A stretch of 64,000 nt of DNA, from positions 150,063-214,062 of the forward strand of contig NZ_BCFL01000028.1 of the NCBI RefSeq assembly GCF_002217755.1, written 5' to 3'. The notes beneath the pieces are model-generated. The model did no database searches, was not told the origin of the DNA, and saw only the letters and a list, made by a program, of their open reading frames with translations. This DNA comes from Streptomyces hyaluromycini. Lineage in GTDB: Bacteria; Actinomycetota; Actinomycetes; Streptomycetales; Streptomycetaceae. The position numbers were made by a program, and so were the translations under genes. Shown in pieces: positions 23,407 to 32,359 of the stretch. The first letter of the stretch is position 1; each line of letters starts with the position of its first letter.

Positions 23407-26397
23407 TCAGACCCCGTGCTGCAGCAGCGTCGAGCCCGATCTCCCCTTCACCACCTCCAGTTGGGCGTGGACGCGGCGGCGCAGGTCGGCGACGTGGCTG
23501 ACGATACCGACGCTGCGGTCGCGTTCGCGCAGGGAGTCGAGGACGTCGAGGACCTCGTCCAGGGTCTGGTCGTCGAGGCTGCCGAAGCCCTCGTCGATGA
23601 AGAGGGTGTCGAGGCTGACGCCGCCCGCCTCGTCGGTGACGACGTCCGCGAGGCCGAGGGCGAGTGCGAGGGAGGCGAAGAAGGTCTCGCCGCCGGAGAG
23701 GGTGGCGGTGTCCCGCTCGCGTCCGGTCCAGGCGTCGACGACGTGCAGTCCGAGGCCGCTGCGGCCGCGTCCGGTGCGGTCGTCGGAGTGCACCAGGGTG
23801 TAGCGGCCGGACGACATGCGCTGCAGGCGTACGGTCGCGGCGGCGGCGACCTGTTCCAGGCGTGCGGCCAGGACGTACGACTCCAGGCGCATCCGGCGCT
23901 CGTTGTCGGCGGAGGTGCCGGCGGTGAGCCCGGCCAGGCGGGCGACCCGGTCGTACTCCTCGCGCAGCGGGGCGAGTCGGCGTACGCCCTCGGTGGCGCG
24001 GGCGGACAGCCGGTCGAGTTCGGCGCAGCAGCGGGCGGCCCGGTCGCGGGCGGAGGCGGCGTCGCGCAGGCGCCGGGCGGCCAGGGCGGCGGCGCGCTCG
24101 GCCTCTTCGAGGTCGGCGGGCGGCTGCTGGGCGGCGGCCGCGGTGTCGGCCTCCGCCAGTGCGGCACGCACCGCGGCCTCCTCGGACTGCCATGCGTCCA
24201 GGCGCCGTTGGAGTTCGCGGTGGGCGGTGTCGTCGAGGAGGGCGGCGGCCGCGGCCTGCGGGGTGTCGAAACCGGCCCGGTAGGCGGCGTCGGCGAGCCG
24301 GGCGTCGGTGTCCTTCAGATGCCGGGCGGTGTCCTCGGCGGCGCGTGCGGTGTCGGCGGCGTCGGTGAGCAGCGCCAGCTGCCGTTCCAGTTGCGCGGCC
24401 CGTGCGGACACGCTGGCGGCGCTCCCCCGGGCCTGGGTCAACTCGTCTTCCAGGGCGGTCTGTTCCGCGTCGAGGCCCTCGCGCCTGGTCAGCCGTGCGG
24501 TGGCCCGGACCTCGGCCTGCTGCCGCTCGGTCAGCCGCCGCTCGCGTTCCTGCTCGGCCAGCCGCAGTTCCTCGTGCGCCGCGTGCAGGGCGGAGCCGGC
24601 CCGTCGGGCCTGGGTGTACTCCCGCTCCAACTCGTCAGCCTGGGAGGCAAGTTGCCCGGTCGGGGTGTCCCCCGCCTCGGCGGTGGCGGCGGCCAGTGCC
24701 TCGCGTGCGGTGGCGAGCCGCCGCTCGTCCCGGTCGCGCTGCTCGTCGGCGCGCTGCTGGGCGGCGAGCGCGCGTTCCTCGGCCTCGCGGTCGACGTGGC
24801 CCGCGAACTTCTCGGCCGGCGCCGGGTGTTCGGTGGCCCCGCAGACGGCGCACGGCTCTCCCTCGGCGAGTTGCGCGGCCAGCTCGGCGGCGATGCCGTT
24901 CAGCCGCTGTTCCTTGAGGTCGAGCCAGTGCATCCGCGCCTCCACCGCCAGTTGCGCGGAGGCGAGGGCGGCGCGCTGGGCCTCGTCGGTGTCCCGGCCC
25001 AGCTCGTCCCGCAGCCGCGCCGCCGCCAGCCGCCGGCGGGCGGGGTCGCGCTGTACGGCGAGCCGCTCGGCGCGGGTCGCGGCCTCCTGGGCGGCGTCGA
25101 TACCGGACTGGAGTCCCGCGCGCCTGGCGTCCCAGCCGGCAAGCCAGCCCGCGGCCTCGCGCAGGACGTCCTCGTCGTCCCGTTCCTGCCGGTCGAGGCG
25201 GCCCCGCTCGTCGACGACCTCGGCGAGCCGTCGCTCGGCCCGGCGCGCGGCCTCCAGCCCGCCCAGCTCCTCGGCGGCCCGGCGGGCGGCACCGGCGAGC
25301 CCCGCCGCACCGGCTCCCGCGAAGGTCTCCGGCAGCAGGCCACGCGCGCGCACCTCGGCGGCGGCCGCACCGCGGTGCCCCGCCTCGGCGGCCTCCCGCA
25401 GCTCCAGCGCCGGCGCCACCGCCGCCGCCTTCCGGGCCCGCTCCATCCGCGCCTGCGCCGCCCGGTGCTCCCCGGCCCGCTCCTCCAGCCGTACGGCCCG
25501 CTGCCGCGCCTCGGCGAACCGGGCCTGCAACCGCGCCAGTTCGCGTACGTCGGCCAGTGCGCGGTCGGCCGCGAACTGGGCCGACTCGGCGGCGGTGAGC
25601 CGGCAGCGGGCGACGGTGAGGCGCTCCCGTGCGGTGCTGCGGGCCACGGCCGCGGCGGCGAGGACGGCCGAGGCCAGGCCCGGCTCGCCCGGGGCCAGGT
25701 CCGGCAGCTCCATCGCGTCGCCGGCTTCCTGCTGCATGCGGTGCGCATCGGCCAGCAGCGCCGAGTCGCCCTCCCGGACCCGGGCCTCGGTCGTCTTCCG
25801 GCGCTCGGCAAGGCGCTTCTCGACGTCGGCGAAGCGCTGGGTGTCGAAGAGCCGGCCGAGCAGCTGGCCGCGTGCGCCGGCGTCGGCGCGCAGGAAGCGG
25901 GCGAAGTCGCCCTGGGGCAACAGCACGACCTGGCAGAACTGCTCGCGGCTCATGCCGAGCAGCTGGGTGATCTCCTCGCCGATCTCCTGGTGCGAGCGGC
26001 TGAGGTCCTTCCAGGCGCCGGCCGTCGCGTCGTACTCGCGCAGCCAGGTCTGGGCCTTGTCCAAAGTGGTGCCCGCGCCGCGCTTCTTGGGGCGCTCCCA
26101 GGGCGGCTGCCGGGTGATCTCCAACCGGCGTCCGGCGACGGTGAGTTCGAGGCGGACCTCGGTGCGGGTGGCCGGGTCGGCGTGGTCGCTGCGCAGGGTG
26201 AGGCCCTGGCCGCTCTGGCGGGCTCCGGGGACGGTGCCGTAGAGGGCGTAGCAGACGGCGTCCAGGACGGAGGTCTTTCCGGCGCCGGTGGGGCCGTGCA
26301 GGAGGAAGAGTCCGGCGGCGGAGAGCGCGTCGAAGTCGACGCCCTGCGAGCCGCCGAAGGGGCCGAAGGCGGTGATGTCGAGCCGGTGGAGTCTCAT
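23407..26397 (-). CDS. sbcC: Exonuclease SbcC (SMC-like ATPase subunit of SbcCD)
   Basis: A 996-residue protein from ATG 26397. It has Walker A GPTGAGKTSVLDAVCY near residue 33 and a Q-loop segment QVVLLPQGDFARFLRA near 155. Long coiled coils (residues about 180-490 and 510-820) flank a zinc hook CAVCGATEHP near residue 500. The ABC signature LSGGETFFASLALALGLADVV and Walker B DTLFIDEGFGSLD are in the last 150 residues. SbcCD is the bacterial Rad50-Mre11 nuclease that opens hairpins and blocked DNA ends. It lies 64 bp downstream of sbcD on the same strand. Confidence 0.96.
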   Translation of the reverse strand: MRLHRLDITAFGPFGGSQGVDFDALSAAGLFLLHGPTGAGKTSVLDAVCYALYGTVPGARQSGQGLTLRSDHADPATRTEVRLELTVAGRRLEITRQPPWERPKKRGAGTTLDKAQTWLREYDATAGAWKDLSRSHQEIGEEITQLLGMSREQFCQVVLLPQGDFARFLRADAGARGQLLGRLFDTQRFADVEKRLAERRKTTEARVREGDSALLADAHRMQQEAGDAMELPDLAPGEPGLASAVLAAAAVARSTARERLTVARCRLTAAESAQFAADRALADVRELARLQARFAEARQRAVRLEERAGEHRAAQARMERARKAAAVAPALELREAAEAGHRGAAAAEVRARGLLPETFAGAGAAGLAGAARRAAEELGGLEAARRAERRLAEVVDERGRLDRQERDDEDVLREAAGWLAGWDARRAGLQSGIDAAQEAATRAERLAVQRDPARRRLAAARLRDELGRDTDEAQRAALASAQLAVEARMHWLDLKEQRLNGIAAELAAQLAEGEPCAVCGATEHPAPAEKFAGHVDREAEERALAAQQRADEQRDRDERRLATAREALAAATAEAGDTPTGQLASQADELEREYTQARRAGSALHAAHEELRLAEQERERRLTERQQAEVRATARLTRREGLDAEQTALEDELTQARGSAASVSARAAQLERQLALLTDAADTARAAEDTARHLKDTDARLADAAYRAGFDTPQAAAAALLDDTAHRELQRRLDAWQSEEAAVRAALAEADTAAAAQQPPADLEEAERAAALAARRLRDAASARDRAARCCAELDRLSARATEGVRRLAPLREEYDRVARLAGLTAGTSADNERRMRLESYVLAARLEQVAAAATVRLQRMSSGRYTLVHSDDRTGRGRSGLGLHVVDAWTGRERDTATLSGGETFFASLALALGLADVVTDEAGGVSLDTLFIDEGFGSLDDQTLDEVLDVLDSLRERDRSVGIVSHVADLRRRVHAQLEVVKGRSGSTLLQHGV

Positions 26398-26461
26398 GCG
26401 GCCACCTCCGTGAGGCGGCGCGAGTGTGCCGTCACCGGGCCGCGCACGTGGTCGTGGTCGG

Positions 26462-27625
26462 TCACCGGGCCACCTCGCGTACCGCGCCGTCCGCGCGCAC
26501 CGTGTCGAACGCCTCGCCCAGGACGGCCAGTTCGCGTTCGTCGGGGCCCGCGCCGCGTACATGGGCGACGAAGTCCTCGGCGATCTGCCGGTCGCTGCGG
26601 CCGGCGAGGCGGCGGGCGTAGGAGACGTCGGGGTCGTCCGGGGCCCGGTCGGGGGCGAAGACCAGGCTGAGGGTGTGCGGGAAGCGGTCGGTGAGGCGGG
26701 CCATGGGGTCGGCGGGGCGGACCGGGTCGGTGAGGGTGGCCTCGATCCAGGCGTCCTCGTGCGGGGTGAGTGCGGGGTCGGCGAGCAGGTCGTCCAGGGT
26801 GCCGCGGATGCGGGCCAGCGGGCGCGGGACCGGGCAGTCGAGGCGCTCGGCGGTGACCGCCCCGTCGGCGTCGAGGTCGACGAGCCACATGCTCTTGCGG
26901 TGGCCGGTCTCGGAGAAGGAGTAGGCCAGCGGGGAGCCGGAGTAGCGGACGCGTTCGGTGAGGGTCTGGCAGCCGTGCAGGTGGCCGAGGGCCACGTAGT
27001 CGACGCCGTCGAAGACGCCGGCCGGGACGGCGGCCACTCCGCCCACCGTGATGTCCCGTTCGCTGTCGCTGGGCTCGCCGCCGGTGACGAAGGCGTGTGC
27101 GAGGACGACGGAGCGGGTGCCGGGCGCGCGGGCGGCGAGGTCGGCGCGGACCCGGTCCATGGCGGCGGCCAGCACCGTCTCGTGCCCTGCCTTCTCGACG
27201 GCGAACTCGTCCTTCACCAGGGCGGGTTCGAGATACGGCAGACCGTAGAACGCGACGCCCCCGAAGGCGTCGGGGAGCACGACGGGCGTGCCGACGGCCG
27301 ACGGCTCGGTGCGCAGATGGATGCCCGCGCGGTCGATGAGACCGGCGCCGACGCCGAGGCGGCGGGCGGAGTCGTGGTTGCCGGAGATCATCACCGTGGG
27401 CACGCCGAGACCGGCGAGCCGGTGCAGAGCGTCGTCGAAGAGTTCCACCGCGGCGAGCGGCGGCACCGCGCGGTCGTACACGTCCCCCGCCACCACCACG
27501 GCGTCGACGGAGTGCTCGCGCACGGTCGCCACGAGGTGGCCGATGAACTCGGCCTGCGCGCCGAGCATGTTCACGCGGTGGAACGTCCGGCCCAGATGCC
27601 AGTCGGAAGTGTGCAGGATTCTCAC
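26462..27625 (-). CDS. sbcD: Exonuclease SbcD (Mre11-like nuclease subunit)
   Basis: A 387-residue metallophosphoesterase from ATG 27625. The N terminus MRILHTSDWHLGR, VVVAGDVYDR near residue 45 and ISGNHDSARRLG near 80 give the phosphodiesterase metal ligands. VALGHLHGCQ near 205 supplies the last histidines. The C-terminal capping region binds SbcC. It is the first gene of the sbcDC pair. The 131-bp region upstream carries two GGCATGAA copies 10 bp apart (27683-27700) of unknown meaning; no LexA-type box was seen. Confidence 0.96.
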   Translation of the reverse strand: MRILHTSDWHLGRTFHRVNMLGAQAEFIGHLVATVREHSVDAVVVAGDVYDRAVPPLAAVELFDDALHRLAGLGVPTVMISGNHDSARRLGVGAGLIDRAGIHLRTEPSAVGTPVVLPDAFGGVAFYGLPYLEPALVKDEFAVEKAGHETVLAAAMDRVRADLAARAPGTRSVVLAHAFVTGGEPSDSERDITVGGVAAVPAGVFDGVDYVALGHLHGCQTLTERVRYSGSPLAYSFSETGHRKSMWLVDLDADGAVTAERLDCPVPRPLARIRGTLDDLLADPALTPHEDAWIEATLTDPVRPADPMARLTDRFPHTLSLVFAPDRAPDDPDVSYARRLAGRSDRQIAEDFVAHVRGAGPDERELAVLGEAFDTVRADGAVREVAR

Positions 27626-27756
27626 GAAACCACCCCGACCTGCACGCTTGCCCCTATTTCACGCATTTGACCCGAACAAACCGGCATGAAATGGCATGAA
27701 CCGGTACGAGGACTCCCCCGTCAACACCTGCCACGCTAACGCATTTCACCCCCGGC

Positions 27757-28383
27757 TCACGCGTCTCCGTACGCCTCTCCGCCCAGTTCGAGGCCGGCCG
27801 TGCCCGCCGTCGCGTCGGCGAGCCAGGCTCGGAAGGCGGCCACGTCGGCGTCCGGCAGGCCGATCTCGATGGTGACGGCCTCGGCGTAGCGGACGTCGCG
27901 GACCTCGCGGCCGGTGGCGCGCAGGTCGTTCTGGACCTTCCCGGCGCGCTGGTGGTCGACGGTCACGGTGGCCAGCCGGAAGCGGCGCCGGGTGAGGGTG
28001 CCGAGGGTGTCGAGGGCCTCGCCGACCGCACCGCCGTAGGCGCGGATGAGCCCGCCGGCGCCGAGCTTGACGCCGCCGTAGTAGCGGGTGACGACGGCGA
28101 CGACGTACCGCATGTCGCGGCGCAGCAGCATCTGGAGCATGGGGACGCCGGCGGTGCCGCCCGGTTCGCCGTCGTCGCTGGCCCGCTGGGTGGCGGCGTC
28201 GGCGCCGATGACGTAGGCCCAGCAGTTGTGGGTGGCGTCGGCGTGCTCCTTGCGGACCGCCGCGACGAAGTCCTGGGCCTCCTGCTCGGTGGCCGCCGGG
28301 GCGAGGGCGCACAGGAAGCGGGAGCGGTTGACCTCGGTCTCGTGCGTGCCCGCGCGGGCGACAGTGCGGTACTCGTCCTGCAT
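27757..28383 (-). CDS. YigZ/IMPACT family protein
   Basis: A 208-residue protein. The N-terminal UPF0029/IMPACT domain (residues about 18-130) contains NRSRFLCALAP, THNCWAYVIG, SDDGEPGGTAG and VTRYYGGVKLGAGGL, all hallmarks of YigZ. The C-terminal part (about 135-205) matches the ferredoxin-like DUF1949 domain. The family is linked to translation control in eukaryotes; the bacterial function is uncertain. It lies 26 bp upstream of nothing on its strand except the SixA-like gene behind it, so the minus-strand genes 29680-27757 may form one transcript. Confidence 0.92.
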   Translation of the reverse strand: MQDEYRTVARAGTHETEVNRSRFLCALAPAATEQEAQDFVAAVRKEHADATHNCWAYVIGADAATQRASDDGEPGGTAGVPMLQMLLRRDMRYVVAVVTRYYGGVKLGAGGLIRAYGGAVGEALDTLGTLTRRRFRLATVTVDHQRAGKVQNDLRATGREVRDVRYAEAVTIEIGLPDADVAAFRAWLADATAGTAGLELGGEAYGDA

Positions 28384-28409
28384 CCGCCCAGCCTATGCGG
28401 ACACGTCCG

Positions 28410-28952
28410 CTACTCCTTCCGCCCCCGGGCCACCGTCACCTCCGTCAGCAGCGCCGTCCCCGGGGCCAGGGCCGACCACGCGGTGCCGTGCCAGGCCAGG
28501 ACGGCGATCGCGGACGTCGGGAACTTCTTGCGCACCTGCTCCAGAGTGTCGTCGAGGCCGTCGCCCGCGAGGTCGAGGACGAGTTCCTCCAGGCCGGGGT
28601 TGTGCCCGACCAGCAGCAGCGTCTCCACCTCGGCCGGCACCTCGCGTACGACCGCCAGCAGGTCGGGCACGTCGGCCGCGTACACCCGCCGGTCGTAGCG
28701 GACCGGCGGGGGCGTGCCCCACTGGCCGGCGGCCAGCTCCCAGGTCTGCCGGGCGCGTACCGCGGTGGAGCACACCGCGAGGTCGGGCAGGCAGTCGGAC
28801 TCGGCGAGGGCACGGCCGGCGGCGGGGGCGTCGCGGCGGCCGCGGTCCGCGAGCGGGCGCAGCCGGTCCGGGACGCCCTCGGGCCAGGCCGACTTGGCGT
28901 GCCGCAGGACGACCAGGCGGCGCAGCGGGCCCACGCCCGCCCGGGTGATCAC
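28410..28952 (-). CDS. SixA-like histidine phosphatase
   Basis: A 180-residue protein from GTG 28952. LVVLRHAKSAWPEG near residue 13 is the RHG catalytic motif with LRHAKS typical of SixA. LLLVGHNPGLEELV near residue 115 supplies the second catalytic His. SixA enzymes remove phosphate from phosphohistidine proteins. Its start overlaps the stop of the upstream CysS-like gene by GTGA, so the two are translationally coupled. Substrate is unknown. Confidence 0.9.
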   Translation of the reverse strand: MITRAGVGPLRRLVVLRHAKSAWPEGVPDRLRPLADRGRRDAPAAGRALAESDCLPDLAVCSTAVRARQTWELAAGQWGTPPPVRYDRRVYAADVPDLLAVVREVPAEVETLLLVGHNPGLEELVLDLAGDGLDDTLEQVRKKFPTSAIAVLAWHGTAWSALAPGTALLTEVTVARGRKE

Positions 28953-29680
28953 GCCGCCCGCCCGAGGTCGCGGGTGAGCTCCAGGGCGAGCAGCCGGTCG
29001 GCGTAGGCGCAGGTCTCGAAGCGGGCGCCGGGCGGGATCTCGGGCTGGTCCTCCATCCAGCGCAGCACGCCGAGCACCCCCGGCACGTCGAGGTCGTCCT
29101 CCCAGGCGTCCCGCAGCCGGCCCCGGACCTTCTCGGGCACCGGCCGCGAGGGGCTGCGCGCCCAGTGCGCCACCGACTGCCGCAGCCTGCCGAGCCGTCG
29201 TCCGGCCGCGTCGAGGGCGCCGGCGCCGAGGTGGACGGCCGTGCCGCGCGGGGCGTCGAGGAGGGCGAGCCGGAGTGCGGCGGGGTCGTCGAGCGTGCTG
29301 AGGACACCGGCGTCGGGGCCGTCGGCGGGGGCGACGGCGACGGTCACGCCGGCGCCGTCCACGGTTCCGCCCGCGGCCGTGACGTGGACGACCTGTGCCT
29401 CGCCCAGCCCCGCGGCGAGGTCGCGGCCGTCCTCGAAGGGTCGGATGCCGAGGGTGGTGGCGGCGGCGTGCAGTTCGGCCTGGTGGTGGTCGGCGGTGAG
29501 CAGGGGCAGGACCGGGGTGCCGCCGAGTTCCAGCGCGCGCAGCAGGAGGTCGGTGGTGAGCAGGACCCGCAGGGCCGTCAGGTCGTACCCGGAGGCATGG
29601 ACCTCGACCCGGGTCAGGGCACGGCGGGCGGAGACGGCGGGGACGGTCTCACCGGTCTTGGCGTCGAGGATGCGCAGCAC
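28949..29680 (-). CDS. Degenerate cysteinyl-tRNA-synthetase-like protein
   Basis: A 243-residue protein from GTG 29680. VLRILDAKTGETVPA at the start and VRGRLRDAWEDDLDVPGVLGVLRWM with FETCAYADRLLALELTRDLG at the end align by eye with the first strand and the C-terminal helical region of class I CysS/MshC enzymes. The HIGH and KMSKS catalytic motifs and the zinc-binding cysteines are missing, and the protein is about half the usual length. It is therefore unlikely to aminoacylate. Coupling to the SixA-like phosphatase suggests a shared, unknown role. The homology is my visual judgement. Confidence 0.65.
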   Translation of the reverse strand: MLRILDAKTGETVPAVSARRALTRVEVHASGYDLTALRVLLTTDLLLRALELGGTPVLPLLTADHHQAELHAAATTLGIRPFEDGRDLAAGLGEAQVVHVTAAGGTVDGAGVTVAVAPADGPDAGVLSTLDDPAALRLALLDAPRGTAVHLGAGALDAAGRRLGRLRQSVAHWARSPSRPVPEKVRGRLRDAWEDDLDVPGVLGVLRWMEDQPEIPPGARFETCAYADRLLALELTRDLGRAA

Positions 29681-29883
29681 GGGCTGAGCGTAGGCGGGCG
29701 AAGGACTGCACGGAGGCACCTTGCGACGATTCAGGTCACCGTGGCGGGACATGCGGGACATGCGACCCTCCTGCCGCGCGGACTGTCCCGACGGTACTGC
29801 GCGGGCCCGGTCCGGGCCAGGGAATCAGGGTCCGGCGGCCGCTGTCGGCCACGGCGGATGTTCCCCGAGCCCAGGAGGCCGAC

Positions 29884-30000
29884 GGTGTACGGCGACGAAG
29901 CGACGATCCGCAGGATTCTGACCGGGACGGGTGACACCTGGACGGTGGTCGGGCCGTCAGCCAACCGGGGGCAGGCGGCGTACGGGGGGGCGCAGGTGAT
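29884..30000 (+). pseudogene. 5' fragment of a CoA-binding protein gene
   Basis: AGGAGG and a GTG start at 29884 are intact. The translation VYGDEATIRRILTGTGDTWT onward matches the first 38 residues of the intact CoA-binding protein at 41232 (VYADEGTVRKILTELGDTWA), then homology stops abruptly after AAYGGAQVI near 30000. The remaining two-thirds of the Rossmann-like domain is gone. Confidence 0.75.
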
Positions 30001-30293
30001 CCGCTCCGGGACAGTCCAACCGGCTGAGGTGCGGGACACGTCCTGCGGGCTCTCGGTCGGCGCCATGCCCACGCTCCCGTCCTGGCGGCCTGACGGTCAC
30101 TGCCTGCCGCTACGGACGACTGGGAGCGAGCGCGAGCGTGGATAGGGGAAGAGACCGGACTGCCGGCGCGGAGGTGCTTCCGGTGCCGGCCGGCCAGAGG
30201 TGCGCGTGGGTGACGGTGGGTGAAGTCAGCCGCTCACCACACCTAGAACCGCGCCGGTGCCACTCTTGTGACAGTCCTCAACACTGCGCCGAT
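30001..30293. other. Non-coding decay spacer
   Basis: Nothing recognisable was found between the CoA-binding fragment and the sigma-factor fragment. With the upstream 29681-29883 (also without a gene) this makes a 776-bp stretch between intact genes that holds only remnants. Confidence 0.4.
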
Positions 30294-30391
30294 GTGTCCG
30301 CTGAGCCCACCGAGCACGCTGCGTACGTGCTGCGTGAAGCGTTCGGTTACGCCTACGCTGAGATCGCTGAAATCCTTCCGGGCACGGCCTC
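30294..30391 (+). pseudogene. Remnant of an ECF sigma factor (region 4), ECF41/SigJ-like
   Basis: The frame reads VSAEPTEHAAYVLREAFGYA followed by YAEIAEIL. This matches the start of sigma region 4 in ECF sigma factors (LSPxERAxFVLREAFxYxYxEIAExL). Neither region 2 nor the rest of the helix-turn-helix is present. The fragment sits about 65 bp before a carboxymuconolactone decarboxylase gene; ECF41-type sigma genes are commonly paired with such genes, which supports the identity. Confidence 0.7.
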
Positions 30392-30456
30392 GGTGTCACA
30401 CCTTGCCGGGCTGTCCGGTCAGTAGTGCGTACCAGCAGTTCTGGCTAGGAGGGCCA

Positions 30457-30930
30457 ATGGACGCACGCCTCAACTACTACGGCAATCCCCTCGCAGGCAA
30501 GGTGCTGAAGCACCTCCTCTCCGCCAGCAAGGTGCTGTCGGACTCGACGCTGCCGGCCACCATTCAGTATCTGGTGGAGGTCCGCGCCAGCCAGATCAAC
30601 GGCTGCGGCTTCTGCACCGACATGCACACCAAGGAGGCTGCCCACGCAGGCGAGACCTCGGTGCGGCTCAACCTGATCGCGGCCTGGCGGGAGGCAACCG
30701 TCTTCACCGAGGCCGAGCGCGCCGCGCTGGAGCTGGCCGAACAGGGCACCCGCGTCGCGGACGCGGCCGGTGGGGTCACCGACGAGGCCTGGGCGAACGC
30801 CGCCAAGCACTTCGATGAGGACCAGCTCGCCGCGCTGACGACCCTCATTGCCGTGATCAACGCCTACAACCGCATCAACATCATCACCCAGCAGCCGGCC
30901 GGCAGCTACAAGGTCGGCATGTTCGGCTGA
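30457..30930 (+). CDS. Carboxymuconolactone decarboxylase/AhpD-like protein
   Basis: A 157-residue protein from ATG 30457 after AGGAGGG. It has the AhpD-core motif INGCGFCTDMHTKEA near residues 48-62, a CxxC with a downstream His that forms the redox centre of alkylhydroperoxidase-like members, and DEDQLAALTTLIAVINAYNRI near the end. Such proteins are the usual partners of ECF41 sigma factors. Here the partner survives only as a fragment immediately upstream, so the gene has probably lost its dedicated regulator. Confidence 0.9.
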   Translation: MDARLNYYGNPLAGKVLKHLLSASKVLSDSTLPATIQYLVEVRASQINGCGFCTDMHTKEAAHAGETSVRLNLIAAWREATVFTEAERAALELAEQGTRVADAAGGVTDEAWANAAKHFDEDQLAALTTLIAVINAYNRINIITQQPAGSYKVGMFG

Positions 30931-31257
30931 GCCGGTTTCCTCGCGGCCCGGTATCGGGTGCAGGCGACCTTCGGTCGGCAAGGGCCGGCCCACCGTATAC
31001 CCGACCCCTCTGTCGGCGCACTCATGGCTCGATTTCCACGGCGCGTTGCGCTCTCGATGCTGCAGCCAGCCGAATTATGCAGACCGCCGGCAGGGGGCCG
31101 GGTGATATACGGGCTCGCTGCCCGCCAGGCAAGAGGCGCGCGGCGTGTCACAGATGCGGGCCGCGCTTTGTCTTCACTGTAAAGCAAGTTTTTTGTGGAC
31201 CCGGAATGGCCGACGCGAGATCGTCCGTTCCGGGCAGATCTACGGAGGTGTAGCACA
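30931..31257. other. Spacer before the cupin gene
   Basis: This 327-bp stretch has no supportable gene. Base composition drops near 31160-31200 (AAGCAAGTTTTTTGTGG), which may mark the cupin promoter. No known element was recognised. The cupin ribosome site GGAGG is at 31244-31248. Confidence 0.35.
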
Positions 31258-31668
31258 ATGCACGAAATGCACTCAGAGGACGGCTTCGGACCCAAGATGC
31301 TGGCGGACGTCAAGCCGCCTTTCATTCCCGAGGGCGCCTCGGGGATGACGGTCCTTGTCGAGTGGGCCCCCGGTAACCCTGGGACTCCCCCGCACCGCCA
31401 CTCGGGGCCGTGTTTCGGCTACGTGCTCGAGGGAGCCGTCCGGTGGGAGCTTGAGGGTGAGCCGGAGCACGTGATCAAGGCCGGTGAGACGTTCTGGGAG
31501 CCGGGCGGTGATGTGATCCACTATCAGAACGGCAACGCCTCGTCGGATGCGCCGGCCAAGTACATCGTGTTCATGATGTGCGCGCCGGGCCAGCCGATGC
31601 TCACGCTGGTCGACGACGAGGAACTGGAGAAGCGGGCCCATCTGCGCGCCCCGCGGCCCACCGACTGA
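31258..31668 (+). CDS. Cupin-domain protein
   Basis: A 136-residue single-domain cupin. Motif 1 is PPHRHSGPCFGYVLEGAVRW (metal-ligand histidines, with a Gly-Glu-Gly turn near residue 58) and motif 2 is GETFWEPGGDVIHYQNGN, which retains a histidine. The N terminus MHEMHSEDGFGPKM has no signal peptide. Small cupins of this kind are often dioxygenases or binding proteins in aromatic or quinone metabolism; no specific role can be assigned. It lies 69 bp before the DUF5134 gene. Confidence 0.85.
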   Translation: MHEMHSEDGFGPKMLADVKPPFIPEGASGMTVLVEWAPGNPGTPPHRHSGPCFGYVLEGAVRWELEGEPEHVIKAGETFWEPGGDVIHYQNGNASSDAPAKYIVFMMCAPGQPMLTLVDDEELEKRAHLRAPRPTD

Positions 31669-31735
31669 CCTCCCGCCTGTGCACAGACCGGTTCCGGACG
31701 GAGCCCGTTCGGTCCGTGGGAGGACGCGGTAAGGC

Positions 31736-32359
31736 ATGAGCGCCACCGATGTCGTGTACTGCATGCTGACAGCGCTGTTCACGGCCGCGGCCGTCCGCGC
31801 ACTGCGGCATGCCCTCGTGTCACGGAGTCTTGGATGGCGCAGCCGAGTCGACCATCTCCTGCACACCGCCATGGCTCTGGCCATGGCGGTGATGCCGTGG
31901 AACTGCGGTCCCGGGCTGCCGGAGCTGCCGCAGACGGTCTTCTTTGCAGCCGCTGCTCTGTGGTTCCCGCTGACCGCTGCCGGCTGCCCTCAGCGGTCGA
32001 GACCGACCGCGACCGCACGGCGGCTGCCGTACGCGGTCGGCATGGCCGCGATGGCCTGGATGACGCTCTCCATGGCGAGCCCGTCGCACGAGCCCGTGGC
32101 CGAAGGTCTCCCGTCGGAGCGCCAGGCCGTGAACCTCGGTCACTCCGCGGGGGAATCGAAGGCCGGCACCGTGGTCACCGGAGTGCTGGCGCTGTACCTG
32201 CTTGTGAGCGCTCTTCGGTCACTCACCCGTGGCATGCCCACGCTACGCGGCGTTTCGGACGCCGTAGCCATCCCCACCGGCACGAGGGGGCCTTACGGCG
32301 GCTTCTGGGACGGATCGATGGCTTTGGGAACGGTCATCATGCTGCTCGTACACCCCTGA
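31736..32359 (+). CDS. DUF5134-like integral membrane protein
   Basis: A 207-residue protein with about five hydrophobic segments, including HLLHTAMALAMAVMPWNCG near residue 41, TVFFAAAALWFPLTAA, VGMAAMAWMTLSMA and a C-terminal GSMALGTVIMLLVHP. The HLLHxAMAxAMAxMPW pattern is the part I associate with DUF5134, a metal-associated actinobacterial membrane family, but the match is from memory. The gene is at the edge of a 1-kb gene-poor stretch. It could be co-transcribed with the cupin. Confidence 0.7.
   Translation: MSATDVVYCMLTALFTAAAVRALRHALVSRSLGWRSRVDHLLHTAMALAMAVMPWNCGPGLPELPQTVFFAAAALWFPLTAAGCPQRSRPTATARRLPYAVGMAAMAWMTLSMASPSHEPVAEGLPSERQAVNLGHSAGESKAGTVVTGVLALYLLVSALRSLTRGMPTLRGVSDAVAIPTGTRGPYGGFWDGSMALGTVIMLLVHP

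Noticed and set aside
23416..26670. Long plus-strand open frame opposite sbcC
   Set aside because: The translation is low-complexity and the minus strand encodes a complete SbcC with all motifs.
27683..27704. LexA or SOS box upstream of sbcD
   Set aside because: The paired GGCATGAA sequences are direct, not inverted, and do not match GAAC-N4-GTTC.
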